A stretch of DNA of 51,242 nt from an uncultured Kiritimatiellota bacterium (GCA_934621385.1 CAKTUI010000021.1:1-51242), one strand, 5' to 3'. Counted from the stretch's first letter, positions 33,264 to 42,264 are shown. Numbers and translations are program-made. The notes: generated by a model not told the origin, from the letters alone.

Positions 33264-34616
33264 TCAGATGTCAACCTCGACGCTGACCGACTCGGCTTCC
33301 TTGCGCTCCCGTTTCGCCCGCTCCGCCTGACGCTTCACGTCATCGTCCGACCTCACCTGGAAGAGCGAGCCAATCTCGCGGGCGAACTTGAAGTTGCCCT
33401 TCTTCTCGTTATTCTTGATGATGTCTTCCTGCTCGCGGAAGGACAGGCGACGCGAGGTGAAAAGTGGCCAAATCGGACGATCCCCGTCCTTTTCGTATTC
33501 GACACCCTCCTGCTCAATCATCAGTCGCCCGCCAATCAGTCCGCCCGGACGCTCCCCGATGCAGATATCCACGCGAATGGTCTCGCCCTTCTTCAAAACA
33601 AACCAGTCGCCGATGACAACGCTGCCGTAGGGACTCTTGCCGACGGGAGACTTCCACCCCGACACGGCGGCCGGGGTGTCGCCATAGACGCCCCAGTTCG
33701 CCTCAAGGACAAGTTTCTCGTTGATAAAGCAGGCCATAAAGTCATCGAAGTCACCGATAAATCTGAACTTTCCGCTGACTTTCGGTTCCAGATTGGCCGA
33801 ATAGTGGGCCATCCATCCACGCGGCTTCATCTTGTCGCCCACGCCAAAGGCATCCGGTCCATTCTCGGCCTTCTGCGTCGGCACCCAGATCTTGCTCAGC
33901 GCGACTCGCGCCGGAACCTTGTAGACCTCCGTCTCGGCCTCCGGCCCGAACTTGCCGTTGTTGATGACCTTGCGGGCCTGCTCCCAGTACCTGTTAGGAC
34001 CCCAACCCTCAATGTCCTTTCCGCTCGCATCGCGCTTGAAGTCGAACATCTCGCCAATCATATAGCCCGGGGGAACGCCACCGATCTTGTCGCCACCGAC
34101 CTTGACACCGAACGGACTGCCGCCACCGAGACTGGCCATCTTCGGCCCCGCGATGATGTTCGCCATCCGAACCGGCGAATTCAGAGCCTGAACCGTCTTG
34201 GACGGGGTCAGCGTTGGCGCGGCAACGATCTCGACAGGTGTCGGTGTCGGCATATCAACGCTGACATCCATCGACTCGGCATCCGGCTCAACCGAAACCA
34301 TGTCCGGCGTGTCGGGCGGCGGCTCCTCATCCGGATCCTCCAGTTTAGGCTCCGTCTCGACACGCGCAATCTCAAGTTGCATCTCCATTCGATTGGAACC
34401 CGTCGTCGCCGTGATGACAATCAGCGAGATAATGGCCAAAATCGGCAGAAGAATCGCAATGACAGGGGCCTTCAGACGGTCAACCGCGAGCATGGCACGC
34501 TTGTACTCACCCGACGAGTGCGGCGCACGAAGCCCCTTCATGAACTCCTTAAAGGAAGGCAAATCAGCCCACGAACTGGCCTTTTCCTCTTCAGTCATTT
34601 CCTCTTTCTTTGACAT
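33264..34616 (-). CDS. Membrane protein with TonB-like linker and PA14-like domain, function unknown
   Basis: 450 residues. A cytoplasmic N-terminus of about 48 residues precedes a single membrane helix (50-70, APVIAILLPILAIISLIVIT). An acidic, proline-rich periplasmic linker with PDEEPPPDTPD follows and resembles TonB or ExbD-type linkers. A Gly-rich segment leads to a beta domain (about 245-340) with GKFRFIGDFDDFMACFINEK, which recalls PA14 carbohydrate-binding domains. The C-terminus is basic and helical. I do not recognise a named family. ATG 34616 has AAAGGAACC upstream; a TTG just before it is less likely. No promoter of its own is seen after proB, only the hairpin at 34648-34679. Confidence 0.75.
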   Translation of the reverse strand: MSKKEEMTEEEKASSWADLPSFKEFMKGLRAPHSSGEYKRAMLAVDRLKAPVIAILLPILAIISLIVITATTGSNRMEMQLEIARVETEPKLEDPDEEPPPDTPDMVSVEPDAESMDVSVDMPTPTPVEIVAAPTLTPSKTVQALNSPVRMANIIAGPKMASLGGGSPFGVKVGGDKIGGVPPGYMIGEMFDFKRDASGKDIEGWGPNRYWEQARKVINNGKFGPEAETEVYKVPARVALSKIWVPTQKAENGPDAFGVGDKMKPRGWMAHYSANLEPKVSGKFRFIGDFDDFMACFINEKLVLEANWGVYGDTPAAVSGWKSPVGKSPYGSVVIGDWFVLKKGETIRVDICIGERPGGLIGGRLMIEQEGVEYEKDGDRPIWPLFTSRRLSFREQEDIIKNNEKKGNFKFAREIGSLFQVRSDDDVKRQAERAKRERKEAESVSVEVDI

Positions 34617-34647
34617 CAACGGTTCCTTTCTTCCTTCGCAAACTCAA

Positions 34648-34679
34648 ACGCCACCGAACCCCAATCGGTTCGGTGGCGT
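34648..34679 (-). terminator. Hairpin after proB, terminator or attenuator
   Basis: ACGCCACCGAACC (34648-34660) and GGTTCGGTGGCGT (34667-34679) form a perfect 13-bp stem with a 6-nt loop. On the minus strand it follows proB and precedes the TonB-like gene. The following T-tract (TTTGAGTTTG) is weak, so some read-through is likely. Confidence 0.7.
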
Positions 34680-34706
34680 CTCCAAGTCCCAGATTCAAGG
34701 AATCCG

Positions 34707-35465
34707 TTAGAGCGCGCTGCTGGGGAAGAATGTTCCGATGGACTTACCGGCAATCAGCGGCACAAGCGCCGCCTTGCGTCCATTGGCGATATAGGTGTCG
34801 ATTCCCGCCGAAACGGCCGCCTTCACGGCCTTCAACTTCGAGTCCATGCCGCCCTTGGAAAGCTTACCCTTCTCGTCCGCATGGACAAGCCGCATGATAC
34901 CGCGCAGACTGTCGACGCGTGAAATGCGCCGACCACTTGCATCCAGCAGGCCGTCAACGGTGGTCAGCAGGACGAGGGTGTCGGCCTTGACCAATTTGGC
35001 AATCAAGAACGACATCCAGTCGTTATCGCCAAAGGTCTGCCCCTTCAGTTCCTCATCGGCAACAACATCGTTCTCGTTGACAACCGGCACGATGCCGGCG
35101 GTTGTCAGGCGTTCCAGCACCTTCTTGACATTCTGGCTGCGCCGCCGATCCTCAAAGTCGTAGTGCGTCAGCAACAACTGGCCGATCTTCACCCCGTGCT
35201 CGGCGAACAGCTTCTCGTACTCGAAGATGAAGCGCGCCTGCCCGACCGCCGCGCACATCTGGACTTCGTTCACGTTCTTCGGTCGGGCGGTCAGTCCCAG
35301 GGCCTCGACACCTGCCGCAACGGCGCCGGAGGATACGAAGACAATCTCGCAACCCGTCTTGCGAAGTTCACACAACTGCCCGACAAGACGGCGCAAGGCC
35401 CGATAATCCGGCCTGCCCGTTTTCGCCGCAATCGCGTGCGTACCGACCTTTACTACGATTTTCAT
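34707..35465 (-). CDS. proB: Glutamate 5-kinase, without PUA domain
   Basis: Phosphorylates glutamate at the start of proline synthesis. The 252-residue amino acid kinase domain has VVKVGTHAI at the N-terminus, FVSSGAVAAGVEALG, PVVNENDVV, FGDNDWMS, and the KLSKGGMDSKLKA lysine-rich loop. The C-terminal PUA domain found in E. coli ProB (about 367 residues) is absent, as in several other bacteria. No proA or proC is adjacent. A TATAAT box ends 6 nt before the ATG, so translation is predicted to be leaderless. Confidence 0.93.
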   Translation of the reverse strand: MKIVVKVGTHAIAAKTGRPDYRALRRLVGQLCELRKTGCEIVFVSSGAVAAGVEALGLTARPKNVNEVQMCAAVGQARFIFEYEKLFAEHGVKIGQLLLTHYDFEDRRRSQNVKKVLERLTTAGIVPVVNENDVVADEELKGQTFGDNDWMSFLIAKLVKADTLVLLTTVDGLLDASGRRISRVDSLRGIMRLVHADEKGKLSKGGMDSKLKAVKAAVSAGIDTYIANGRKAALVPLIAGKSIGTFFPSSAL

Positions 35466-35471
35466 ACGCGT

Positions 35472-35480
35472 ATTATACCA
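35472..35480 (-). promoter_or_regulatory. Extended -10 box for proB
   Basis: TGGTATAAT on the minus strand, with a preceding T run, ending 6 nt before the proB ATG and within the gap after rluA. It is nearly identical to the InlB-repeat gene promoter. Confidence 0.75.
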
Positions 35481-35489
35481 AAAACCGTC

Positions 35490-36182
35490 CTATTCGGGCA
35501 GGTTCTCACTCAGCCCACGAATCACCTGCCGCGAAACCACCGTCTGCCACGCTCCCGTGAACGGATGGCGGAAGGCCAACGAGAGGGCGTGCAGGTAAAG
35601 CCGCGAGGCCCTTTCTCCGCCGTACTTCGCATCCCCCACGACAGGATGCCCCGCCTCGGCGAAATGCACACGAATCTGGTTCTTGCGCCCCGACTTGAGC
35701 GAAACCTCCACAAGGGTCGTCCCCCGCTCCTCCGAGAGCTTGCGCCACTCGGTGCGAGCGAACTTCCCGTGCCGCGCATCCTTCACGCTTGAAACCTTCA
35801 TCGTCCTCGGGTCGTCCCGGAGGTAGGACTCGAAAACGCCGCGCTCCGCGTTAAGAACCCCCTCGACGCGGGCCAAATAGGTCTTCTGCGTCAAGGCGTT
35901 CCAGTCCGCACGGAACTTCTCCGCCACGGCCTCGGACTTGGCGAACATCATCACGCCGCTCGTCTCACGATCAAGACGATGGACGAGCCAGACGCGCCTT
36001 GAGCTGCGCAACTGGCCCTTTCGGACATAGTCGTTGAGCAGGTTCTCGGCCGTCAGTTGGGTCTCGCGGGCGATGCGTCCGACGAGTTTCGTGTGCGTCG
36101 TCAGCAACCCCGCCGGCTTGTCAATCACGATAACATCCCGATCCTCATGGAGAATCTCGAAGGGCAAGCGGTGCGTCTTCAT
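35490..36182 (-). CDS. RluA-family RNA pseudouridine synthase
   Basis: Isomerises uridines in rRNA or tRNA. The 230-residue product has the catalytic motif VHRLDRETSG with Asp71, the preceding VIVIDKPAGLLTTH, and the C-terminal KTGRKNQIR-type sequence as SGRKNQIRVHFAEAGHPVVGD. There is no N-terminal S4 domain. Which RNA site it modifies cannot be read. ATG overlaps the deoA stop as ATGA, so it is coupled to that gene. Confidence 0.92.
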   Translation of the reverse strand: MKTHRLPFEILHEDRDVIVIDKPAGLLTTHTKLVGRIARETQLTAENLLNDYVRKGQLRSSRRVWLVHRLDRETSGVMMFAKSEAVAEKFRADWNALTQKTYLARVEGVLNAERGVFESYLRDDPRTMKVSSVKDARHGKFARTEWRKLSEERGTTLVEVSLKSGRKNQIRVHFAEAGHPVVGDAKYGGERASRLYLHALSLAFRHPFTGAWQTVVSRQVIRGLSENLPE

Positions 36183-37477
36183 GCGATGCGCTCAAGAACC
36201 AGGTTGCATTCAGGCACTTCGGCGGAGGCAATTGTGAAGGCCTTCAGAAGATCCGCCGCGCACCGTTCCAGGGCCTCCGGCTCATGCGAAGTCTCCAGCG
36301 TGGCGAGCGGCGCACCGACGACCACGCGATCGCCGCGCTTGACGGCAAGCGTCACACCGGCACGGGGGTCAATCTTGTCGCCCGCCTTTGCGCGTCCCGC
36401 CCCCAGCTGGAAGGCCACGCGGGCGACTTTCTCGGCATCAATCGCCTCAACGAAGCCCGAACGCATGGCCTGGATGCAGAACTTGAAGGTCGGCTGCTGC
36501 AGAAGCGCCGCGAAGCGATCGAGGTCGCCGCCCTGCGCGGCAACCATGGCGCGAAACTTGGCCAAGGCCGATCCGTCCGCCAACCGGGCGCGGCACTCTT
36601 CACGTGCGGACTCCAGCGGAACGTCCTTCGTCAACGAGACCATGAGCGCGACAAACTCGACGCACAGCGACACCAGCTCGCCAAAACGCTCGGGCGTGCG
36701 CCCCTCAAGGACGGCGAGAGCCTCGGCGACCTCATTCGCATTGCCGACCGCGAATCCGAGCGGCGCATTCATGTTCGTCACCAGGGCCGCCGCCTTCCGC
36801 CCCGATGCCCGCGCACCCGAAACGAGCGAATGCGCAAGTGCCACGGCATCCTCCCGCGTCCGCATGAACGCCCCGCTACCGCACTTCACGTCAAAGACGA
36901 GCGTTCCCGAACCCTCGGCCAATTTCTTCGAGAGAATCGAGGCCGTAATCAGCGGAATCGACGCGACCGTCCCCGTCACGTCCCGCAAGGCGTAAAGTTT
37001 CTTGTCCGCCGGCGTAATCTCATCCGTCTGAACAGTCATCGAGACCCCCACGCGGGCAACGACATCCTGAAAGTCGTCCAACGAGAGGGAGGCGTTGTAG
37101 CCGGGGATGGTCTCCAGCTTATCCGCCGTCCCGCCGGTCAGCCCGAGGCCGCGCCCCGTCAGGGACGGCACGGCCACGCCGCAGGCGGCCGCCAGCGGCT
37201 GGATGATGAGCGAGAGCTTGTCCCCGACACCTCCCGTCGAGTGCTTGTCGGCCGTCGGCATCGTCCATGTGAGGCAACGTCCCGAGTTCATCATCGCCCG
37301 CGTCAGATCGGCGGTCTCACGCTCGGTCATGCCGCGACAGCAAATGGCCATGGCCAGCGCACTCATCTGATAGTCGGGTATCTCACCCTTCGTAAAACCC
37401 TCGATGAATTCACGAATCTCCGCGCTGCCAAGCGCATGGCCCTCGCGTTTCTTGTCCAGTATCAGCTTCGCAATCAT
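36179..37477 (-). CDS. deoA: Thymidine/pyrimidine-nucleoside phosphorylase
   Basis: Releases pyrimidine bases from nucleosides with phosphate. The 432-residue product has the family motifs: KHSTGGVGDKLSL (phosphate loop), GRGLGLTGGTADKLE (the nucleoside phosphorylase signature), and a C-terminal substrate-binding domain. The frame runs to 37552, but the ATG at 37477 (MIAKLILDKK) matches the family N-terminus, has AGGAGGGG upstream, and overlaps the rmuC stop (ATGA). Ser/Lys/His residues for base binding appear intact. It is part of a DUF975-rmuC-deoA-rluA operon. Confidence 0.93.
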   Translation of the reverse strand: MIAKLILDKKREGHALGSAEIREFIEGFTKGEIPDYQMSALAMAICCRGMTERETADLTRAMMNSGRCLTWTMPTADKHSTGGVGDKLSLIIQPLAAACGVAVPSLTGRGLGLTGGTADKLETIPGYNASLSLDDFQDVVARVGVSMTVQTDEITPADKKLYALRDVTGTVASIPLITASILSKKLAEGSGTLVFDVKCGSGAFMRTREDAVALAHSLVSGARASGRKAAALVTNMNAPLGFAVGNANEVAEALAVLEGRTPERFGELVSLCVEFVALMVSLTKDVPLESAREECRARLADGSALAKFRAMVAAQGGDLDRFAALLQQPTFKFCIQAMRSGFVEAIDAEKVARVAFQLGAGRAKAGDKIDPRAGVTLAVKRGDRVVVGAPLATLETSHEPEALERCAADLLKAFTIASAEVPECNLVLERIA

Positions 37478-38673
37478 TCCTGCCCCTCCTCTTCCTTCTG
37501 CGTCAGTTCTGCGGACTTCAGCCCCTTGTCGGGCTTCACGCCCAGTTTGCAAATGCGGATGGCTGGGCCCTTGATGGAACGGCCCGACCCGTCGTGTGCG
37601 GCCAGCCTCAGCGCACCGTCCAACTCGTCAGCGGCGGACTGCATCTTGCGCCGCGCCGTCTCAAGGTTCACGAAGAGCTTGTCCACGCGCTCCACGAGCA
37701 GCTTCGCCTGCTCGAAAATCTTGTCACAACTGCGATCGAGATTGTAGCGGCTCCAGCCTCGCGCAATCAACCACAGGTAGCCGAGCAAGGTGAGCGGCGT
37801 CACGAGAACGACGCCCCGATCGTAGGCGAACTGCGGGAACTTCGGATCCTGTCGAATCGCCTCCTCCAGCATACCGTCGCAGGGAACGAACATGGCCACC
37901 AAGTCAATGTAGGTGTAGCCCGTACGCAACTGCCGCCCCCGCGACGGATAGTGTTTGTCGGCGAGTTCCTGCACATGCTTTCTCATGCTTGCCAGGTGCT
38001 GGCGCAGCGCGGCAGTCCGCGCACCCTCATCGTCCGCATTGTAGGCATCGAGATAATCCTTCAGGCTCGTCTTCGCGTCAATGACGAGCATCTTCGAACT
38101 CACCGCGTCGAAGACAACCGCATCGGGGATGTCACCCTCGCCCGTTCCCGTCTGGGTGACGAAATGCTCGCCCTCGACCAGCCCCGATCGCGTGAGAACA
38201 TCGGCGAGCACATTCTCACCCCAAAGTCCTTGCTTCTTGTTGCCGCTCTTCAGGGCCGCGACAAATCCCGTGGCCTCTCGTTCAAAGCGGACGGCCGTTC
38301 CCTTCAGCACGTCAAAATGCGAACGGATTTCACCCTCGACTTTCTGCGTGGCTTTGGCGGACTCGTTGGCCGCCGTGCGGAACGACTCCAGCTGACGATA
38401 CAGCGGTTCCAGAAGCGCACGAACTTCAGCACCATTGCGCTCGCTCAGCGACTTTTCGCGCTCGGCCAGTTTCTCGGCCGTCACGCTTGAGACCTGGGCA
38501 AGGAGCGCGCGCAGGGCCTCCGCCGTGCGCCGCTCGGCCTCGACGCGCAATGTCTCGCCCGTCTGCAGGGTCGTGCGCAGGCCGGCGATTTTCGCCGCCT
38601 GCACCATCCACACGAGAAGTGCGCCGAGGGCAAAGCCCAAAACTGCCGCGAGCACAGGGAGCAGCCACGACAT
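37474..38673 (-). CDS. rmuC: DNA recombination protein RmuC
   Basis: Restrains inverted-repeat-induced rearrangements and is predicted to be a nuclease of the restriction-endonuclease fold. The 399-residue product has a membrane helix (about 4-26), a long coiled coil (30-125), then the RmuC domain with GLWGENVLADVL, VVIDAK-type residues as MLVIDAKTSLKDY, and FVPCDGMLEEA. The arrangement and length are normal. It ends by overlapping deoA and begins by overlapping the DUF975 gene. Confidence 0.93.
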   Translation of the reverse strand: MSWLLPVLAAVLGFALGALLVWMVQAAKIAGLRTTLQTGETLRVEAERRTAEALRALLAQVSSVTAEKLAEREKSLSERNGAEVRALLEPLYRQLESFRTAANESAKATQKVEGEIRSHFDVLKGTAVRFEREATGFVAALKSGNKKQGLWGENVLADVLTRSGLVEGEHFVTQTGTGEGDIPDAVVFDAVSSKMLVIDAKTSLKDYLDAYNADDEGARTAALRQHLASMRKHVQELADKHYPSRGRQLRTGYTYIDLVAMFVPCDGMLEEAIRQDPKFPQFAYDRGVVLVTPLTLLGYLWLIARGWSRYNLDRSCDKIFEQAKLLVERVDKLFVNLETARRKMQSAADELDGALRLAAHDGSGRSIKGPAIRICKLGVKPDKGLKSAELTQKEEEGQE

Positions 38674-39689
38674 CAGGCGTCCGCCTTTCCACTTTCGTCC
38701 ATGGGAACGGCTTCCGCCATCGGAGTCGGCGTTGCCGCCCGCGTCTCGCCGCCGACGATTTCACGGAAGAAAACCGATTGACCAAACTGAATGTAAAGCG
38801 CAACAACGACACCCCACAAGGCCATCAGGACACACACGACGATGGCCAGCAGTCCCGAAATGCCCTGTACATAGGTGGCCCATGGATCGGGAAGGATTGA
38901 ATCGGCCAAGCGCACCCCCAACATCACCACACACAAAACGAACGCCGGAATCAGCAAAAGCACGAACGCCTTCCAATACGAGCAGTCAAGGACGAAGGAC
39001 TTCCACTTCTTCCCATTCATCAGACGCTTCGTCTCGTTCAGGCACCAGTTTGCACCACGGTCGGGATACACCACCTTGATAAACCAAGCGAAACGGTAGC
39101 GATAGGCGTTCACGACTGTCCAGGCGACGCCCCCAACAAAGACGACAACCGCAACAGCAATCAGCACAATCGATCTATTCTGCAACGGCAAGCCACCGGT
39201 GACGCCAGCAGCGACCCCAAGAAGCCCCACCGCAAGCAAAAGCGGCGCGGCAATTCGAAGCGAAAAGAAGAACATGAGCGACAGCATGCCGAATGGGGAC
39301 TTGAAGCCCTCCAAGGACGGCAAAAACCACGGCTTTTCAACCCCGGTTCCCGAGACGGCCCGCAAACAAACCGACGCGGCGGCATGGCTCTGGATGCCGC
39401 GGAAGATGAAGCGAACAAACAGAATGAAGACTGTCGCAATCGTCATGTGCAGTCCGACCCGCACCGATGGCACGGCAAGATCCATCCCTGACCGTCTCGC
39501 GTTCATCCAGGACTCGTAGAACCCTTGCCAAGTGCGAACATCCAGCGTGGCAAGCCCGGACTCAATCGCGTTCAACGCAAGGCCCGAAACGATGCCAATG
39601 AAAATCGAGACGCACAAGAAGCGCCATCCCCAGGGTGTCCGCCTCAGCAAATTCCAGGCCTCCGCCCGCATTTCCTTGTTTGATTTCAT
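38673..39689 (-). CDS. DUF975 family membrane protein
   Basis: 338 residues with about six membrane helices and a cytosolic loop containing CLNETKRLMNGKKWKSFVLD, which matches the AlxxSxxLMxGxKWxxFxLD-like block of DUF975 proteins. The N-terminus (MKSNKEMRAEAWNLLRR) also fits. Function is unknown. The start is the ATG at 39689, with AAAGGAAAGG upstream; the frame extends to 39734 but overlaps the GH36 stop. C-terminal 20 residues are acidic and Ala/Pro-rich. Confidence 0.82.
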   Translation of the reverse strand: MKSNKEMRAEAWNLLRRTPWGWRFLCVSIFIGIVSGLALNAIESGLATLDVRTWQGFYESWMNARRSGMDLAVPSVRVGLHMTIATVFILFVRFIFRGIQSHAAASVCLRAVSGTGVEKPWFLPSLEGFKSPFGMLSLMFFFSLRIAAPLLLAVGLLGVAAGVTGGLPLQNRSIVLIAVAVVVFVGGVAWTVVNAYRYRFAWFIKVVYPDRGANWCLNETKRLMNGKKWKSFVLDCSYWKAFVLLLIPAFVLCVVMLGVRLADSILPDPWATYVQGISGLLAIVVCVLMALWGVVVALYIQFGQSVFFREIVGGETRAATPTPMAEAVPMDESGKADA

Positions 39690-39727
39690 AAGTCGAGATT
39701 CCTTTCCTTTTAAATCAACGACCGCTC

Positions 39728-41551
39728 TCACCACTCAATGCGCAAATAACCCGAAACGGGGACAACCACATCCTGTACGCCCTCCCGAAGTGCGGGTGGC
39801 GGAACGCTCTTGCCGAGAACGTCGAATGCGGCGACCGCCTGGGGCATCGCCGCGAGCCGTAGCGTCAGGCGACTTGCACCGCTCCCATTGACCACATAAA
39901 CCGGCTTGTCCGCCGCGCCGCAGTCAACGACGGCATCATTCAAGTAAACGCCGACGATTCGCTCCGCCGCCGACTCGCCCTCAAGAACCGGGTACCGTGC
40001 CTCCGGATGATGTGGGCGAAAGGCTCCGTGCAGCAGGGCCTCTTCATGACGCGTACTGAAATCAGACCAGTGGCGAATCATCTCCACGTGCGCGGCCGGA
40101 AGATTCGTGAGCACCATCGAATACTGAACAACGCCAAACAGGCTGTCCAGTACGGGACGCGCCGCCCGTTCCACCGTGTCGGACGGATGCCACTCCAGCA
40201 TATCGCCATGAACGGCACTCTTTCCCGATGTCAGGCGCAACTGAGCAATGCCGCAACGGTTGGCCTGCTTATCGCCGGGGCAGTCCGCAACGCGCATCAT
40301 GTTCCCGTACTTGCGAATCGCCGCTCCAATATACTGTTGGCGGAACTCGACGAGCAGGTCGGGCTTGATGGACTTGAGCCGCGCCATGACATCGGCCATC
40401 AGCCGATCCGTCGCCTCGGCGAGATTGCGGTAGTCACGGCCAGCGTAATTCTCCGCAATGGCCGGATCGCGTCCCTGCACGGCAATGCTGTCGATGAAGT
40501 CGAGCTTGAAGCCGTCCAGGTTCCAGTCCCGCAACGCCTTCTCGTAGATGCCGACCAGAAAGGCACGGACCTCGGGGAAGCGCGGATCCAGCACCCCCGC
40601 TCCCATCGTATTATACAAGTACTTCCCCTTGAACTTCTCATAGTTCGTCGACTTCTCGCCAATGAATGGAACCGAATACCAGACCATATACTTGAGTCCC
40701 ATCTCCTGGACTTTCCGAACGTGCGCCGCCATGTCGGGGAATCGCCGCGTGGAGACATTCCAGTCCCCGCAATACGCGTAGCCACGGTTCGTGTCGTCCG
40801 TCTGCCACCCGTCATCCACAATCAGCGTCTTCATGCCCAGTTTCGCCGCGATCTCGCACTCCCGCTCAATTTCCGAGGCGAACAGGTTCTGGTGGAAGCC
40901 GTACCATGTCGAGTAGAGGGGCTTAAACGCCGCATCCGGCGTGGCGCACGGATCATTGCCGGGGCGGGACGAAACCCATTCAGCCGCCTCACGCACTGCG
41001 TCCGCCCAAAATACCGCCCGGGCATCGAACCGAATGCGCACCTCATAGGCCGTCATCGGTGATTTCGTCCCCGTAAAGTAACCGAATGAGCACCGCACGA
41101 TGCACCCCTCCTCCTGAACGCAGGCATTGAAGCGGACCTGCTGATGGCTTTCGTCCGTAGCGAACGTAAAGCGGTTCGTCTCCACATCGTTGAAAAGCGC
41201 ATAGACGGGGATTCCTCGCGCAAGGTCGGACATCACCTCGCCCGCCCACACGGGCGGCATCCCAACATCCGTTGTCCGCGCCGACCAGCGGTGATGCAGG
41301 TCGCGCTGAGGCATGGACCAAGCCACGTAGAACGTCGGCGGCAATGCCTCCTGAGGAGACGAGAGGACAATCTTCAGTTCCTCCGTACCATCCGCACAAG
41401 CCGTGCGAGTGGACGCAAACGACCAGGTAGACGAATCCCCACACCAAATCTTCACCGGCCCGACAGAAAAACCGGGCTCAATTCTCTCAAAAGTCTCCGC
41501 CCAAACGAGCGAACCTGCCAATGCCACCAAGGCGCAAACAATTGTTCTCAT
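39728..41551 (-). CDS. GH36-family alpha-galactosidase-like glycoside hydrolase
   Basis: A secreted enzyme that likely cleaves alpha-galactosides or related alpha-glycosides with retention. The 607-residue product has a signal peptide (1-18, ALVALAGSLVWA), a beta-sandwich N-domain (about 25-230), then a TIM barrel with LIVDDGWQTDD, GLKYMVWYS, LDGFKLDFIDS (the Asp in KLDF is the expected nucleophile), and a DCPGD segment near the expected acid/base. A C-terminal beta domain ends the chain. ATG 41551 is chosen for the signal peptide. A TGG-extended TAAAAT -10 ends 8 nt upstream, so the message is nearly leaderless. It is the likely first gene of the GH36-DUF975-rmuC-deoA-rluA run. Confidence 0.86.
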   Translation of the reverse strand: MRTIVCALVALAGSLVWAETFERIEPGFSVGPVKIWCGDSSTWSFASTRTACADGTEELKIVLSSPQEALPPTFYVAWSMPQRDLHHRWSARTTDVGMPPVWAGEVMSDLARGIPVYALFNDVETNRFTFATDESHQQVRFNACVQEEGCIVRCSFGYFTGTKSPMTAYEVRIRFDARAVFWADAVREAAEWVSSRPGNDPCATPDAAFKPLYSTWYGFHQNLFASEIERECEIAAKLGMKTLIVDDGWQTDDTNRGYAYCGDWNVSTRRFPDMAAHVRKVQEMGLKYMVWYSVPFIGEKSTNYEKFKGKYLYNTMGAGVLDPRFPEVRAFLVGIYEKALRDWNLDGFKLDFIDSIAVQGRDPAIAENYAGRDYRNLAEATDRLMADVMARLKSIKPDLLVEFRQQYIGAAIRKYGNMMRVADCPGDKQANRCGIAQLRLTSGKSAVHGDMLEWHPSDTVERAARPVLDSLFGVVQYSMVLTNLPAAHVEMIRHWSDFSTRHEEALLHGAFRPHHPEARYPVLEGESAAERIVGVYLNDAVVDCGAADKPVYVVNGSGASRLTLRLAAMPQAVAAFDVLGKSVPPPALREGVQDVVVPVSGYLRIEW

Positions 41552-41559
41552 GGGCAGGG

Positions 41560-41568
41560 ATTTTACCA
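41560..41568 (-). promoter_or_regulatory. Extended -10 box for GH36 gene
   Basis: TGGTAAAAT on the minus strand, ending 8 nt before the ATG. The TAA within it is also the stop codon of the small upstream ORF. Confidence 0.6.
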
Positions 41569-41817
41569 CAACCATCCGCATCGCGTCAAACCGTATGCTC
41601 GTGAGTTTGCCTGTGTACTCATACCAATTCGCCAGGATGACAATCCTGCAGTTCCTCCTCCGTTCATTCGGCAGGTGCATTCCCATTTCTCATATATCGA
41701 TCCCGGGGCCTGCACCAACGTCCAGTTGCCGACTTCGTCATAGACGGAAATGTCGTAGCCGCCACTGACGACACGGGAGTCCACGAGAACCGCACAAACT
41801 GTATTCCCCAACTCCAT
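41563..41817 (-). CDS. Small hypothetical ORF, possible remnant of a larger gene
   Basis: 84 codons starting at an ATG 10 nt after a TGGTATAAT box, a layout matching genuine short-leader genes here. The first two thirds (MELGNTVCAVLVDSRVVSGG, then YDISVYDEVGNWTLVQ) read like real protein, possibly part of a beta-sandwich domain, but I recognise no family. The last third becomes Gly, Trp and Cys rich. In another frame the same stretch reads ILANWYEYTGKLTSIRFDAM, open and in phase with the GH36 frame. That suggests a frameshifted remnant, but it could be chance. Confidence 0.4.
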   Translation of the reverse strand: MELGNTVCAVLVDSRVVSGGYDISVYDEVGNWTLVQAPGSIYEKWECTCRMNGGGTAGLSSWRIGMSTQANSRAYGLTRCGWLW

Positions 41818-41827
41818 AGACGAGTGA

Positions 41828-41836
41828 ATTATACCA
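41828..41836 (-). promoter_or_regulatory. Extended -10 box for small ORF
   Basis: TGGTATAAT on the minus strand, ending 10 nt before the ATG at 41817. The sequence and spacing match other promoters in the window. Confidence 0.65.
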
Positions 41837-41925
41837 TATTTGCACATTTCCTTGCGCGAGGAACATGAAACCCGCCGCATCAACGGGAGCCGCGTAACCG
41901 ACCGCCCTGGTGAACGCATTCGCCC

Positions 41926-42154
41926 ATTCCCGCATAAGCGAACAAATCATGCTCTAAGCGCAGGATTCCGACGCGTAAGCGGCTTCGCGGCGGATGCCGA
42001 CGGGCATGGCCCCGACGCGACACGGGCAACCGCCGATGGGCACGGGAAATTGCCGCGATGCGCACGCGGCGCATTTCTCCTGCGCACGACAAGAAACTCC
42101 GATAAGCATCCGAAGGAAGAACAATACCCACGAGCCGAACCGGCCCTCCCCATC
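41926..42154. repeat. Array C: dyads at 21-23-bp pitch, homologous to array B
   Basis: Units begin near 41927, 41948, 41970, 41993, 42014, 42035, 42057, 42079, 42101, 42123 and 42145. The last six steps are strictly 22 bp. Clear units are GATGCCGACG, GATGGGCACG (42035), GATGCGCACG (42057), CCTGCGCACG (42079) and GATAAGCATC (42101); later and earlier units are degenerate. From 42035 on, unit order and the sequence between units match array B (33002-33077) closely. The gene-free stretch 41818-42264 otherwise holds the small-ORF promoter and nothing else identified. Confidence 0.8.
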
Positions 42155-42264
42155 GCAGGGGAAACTGACAGGCAGAAACGGTTGGTGCGCGGCGGATTGG
42201 GGAATTCAACCGCCTTGAGCAGCGTTCATTCAACGAGGTGAAGAGCGTTTTGAATCGGCCTTGG

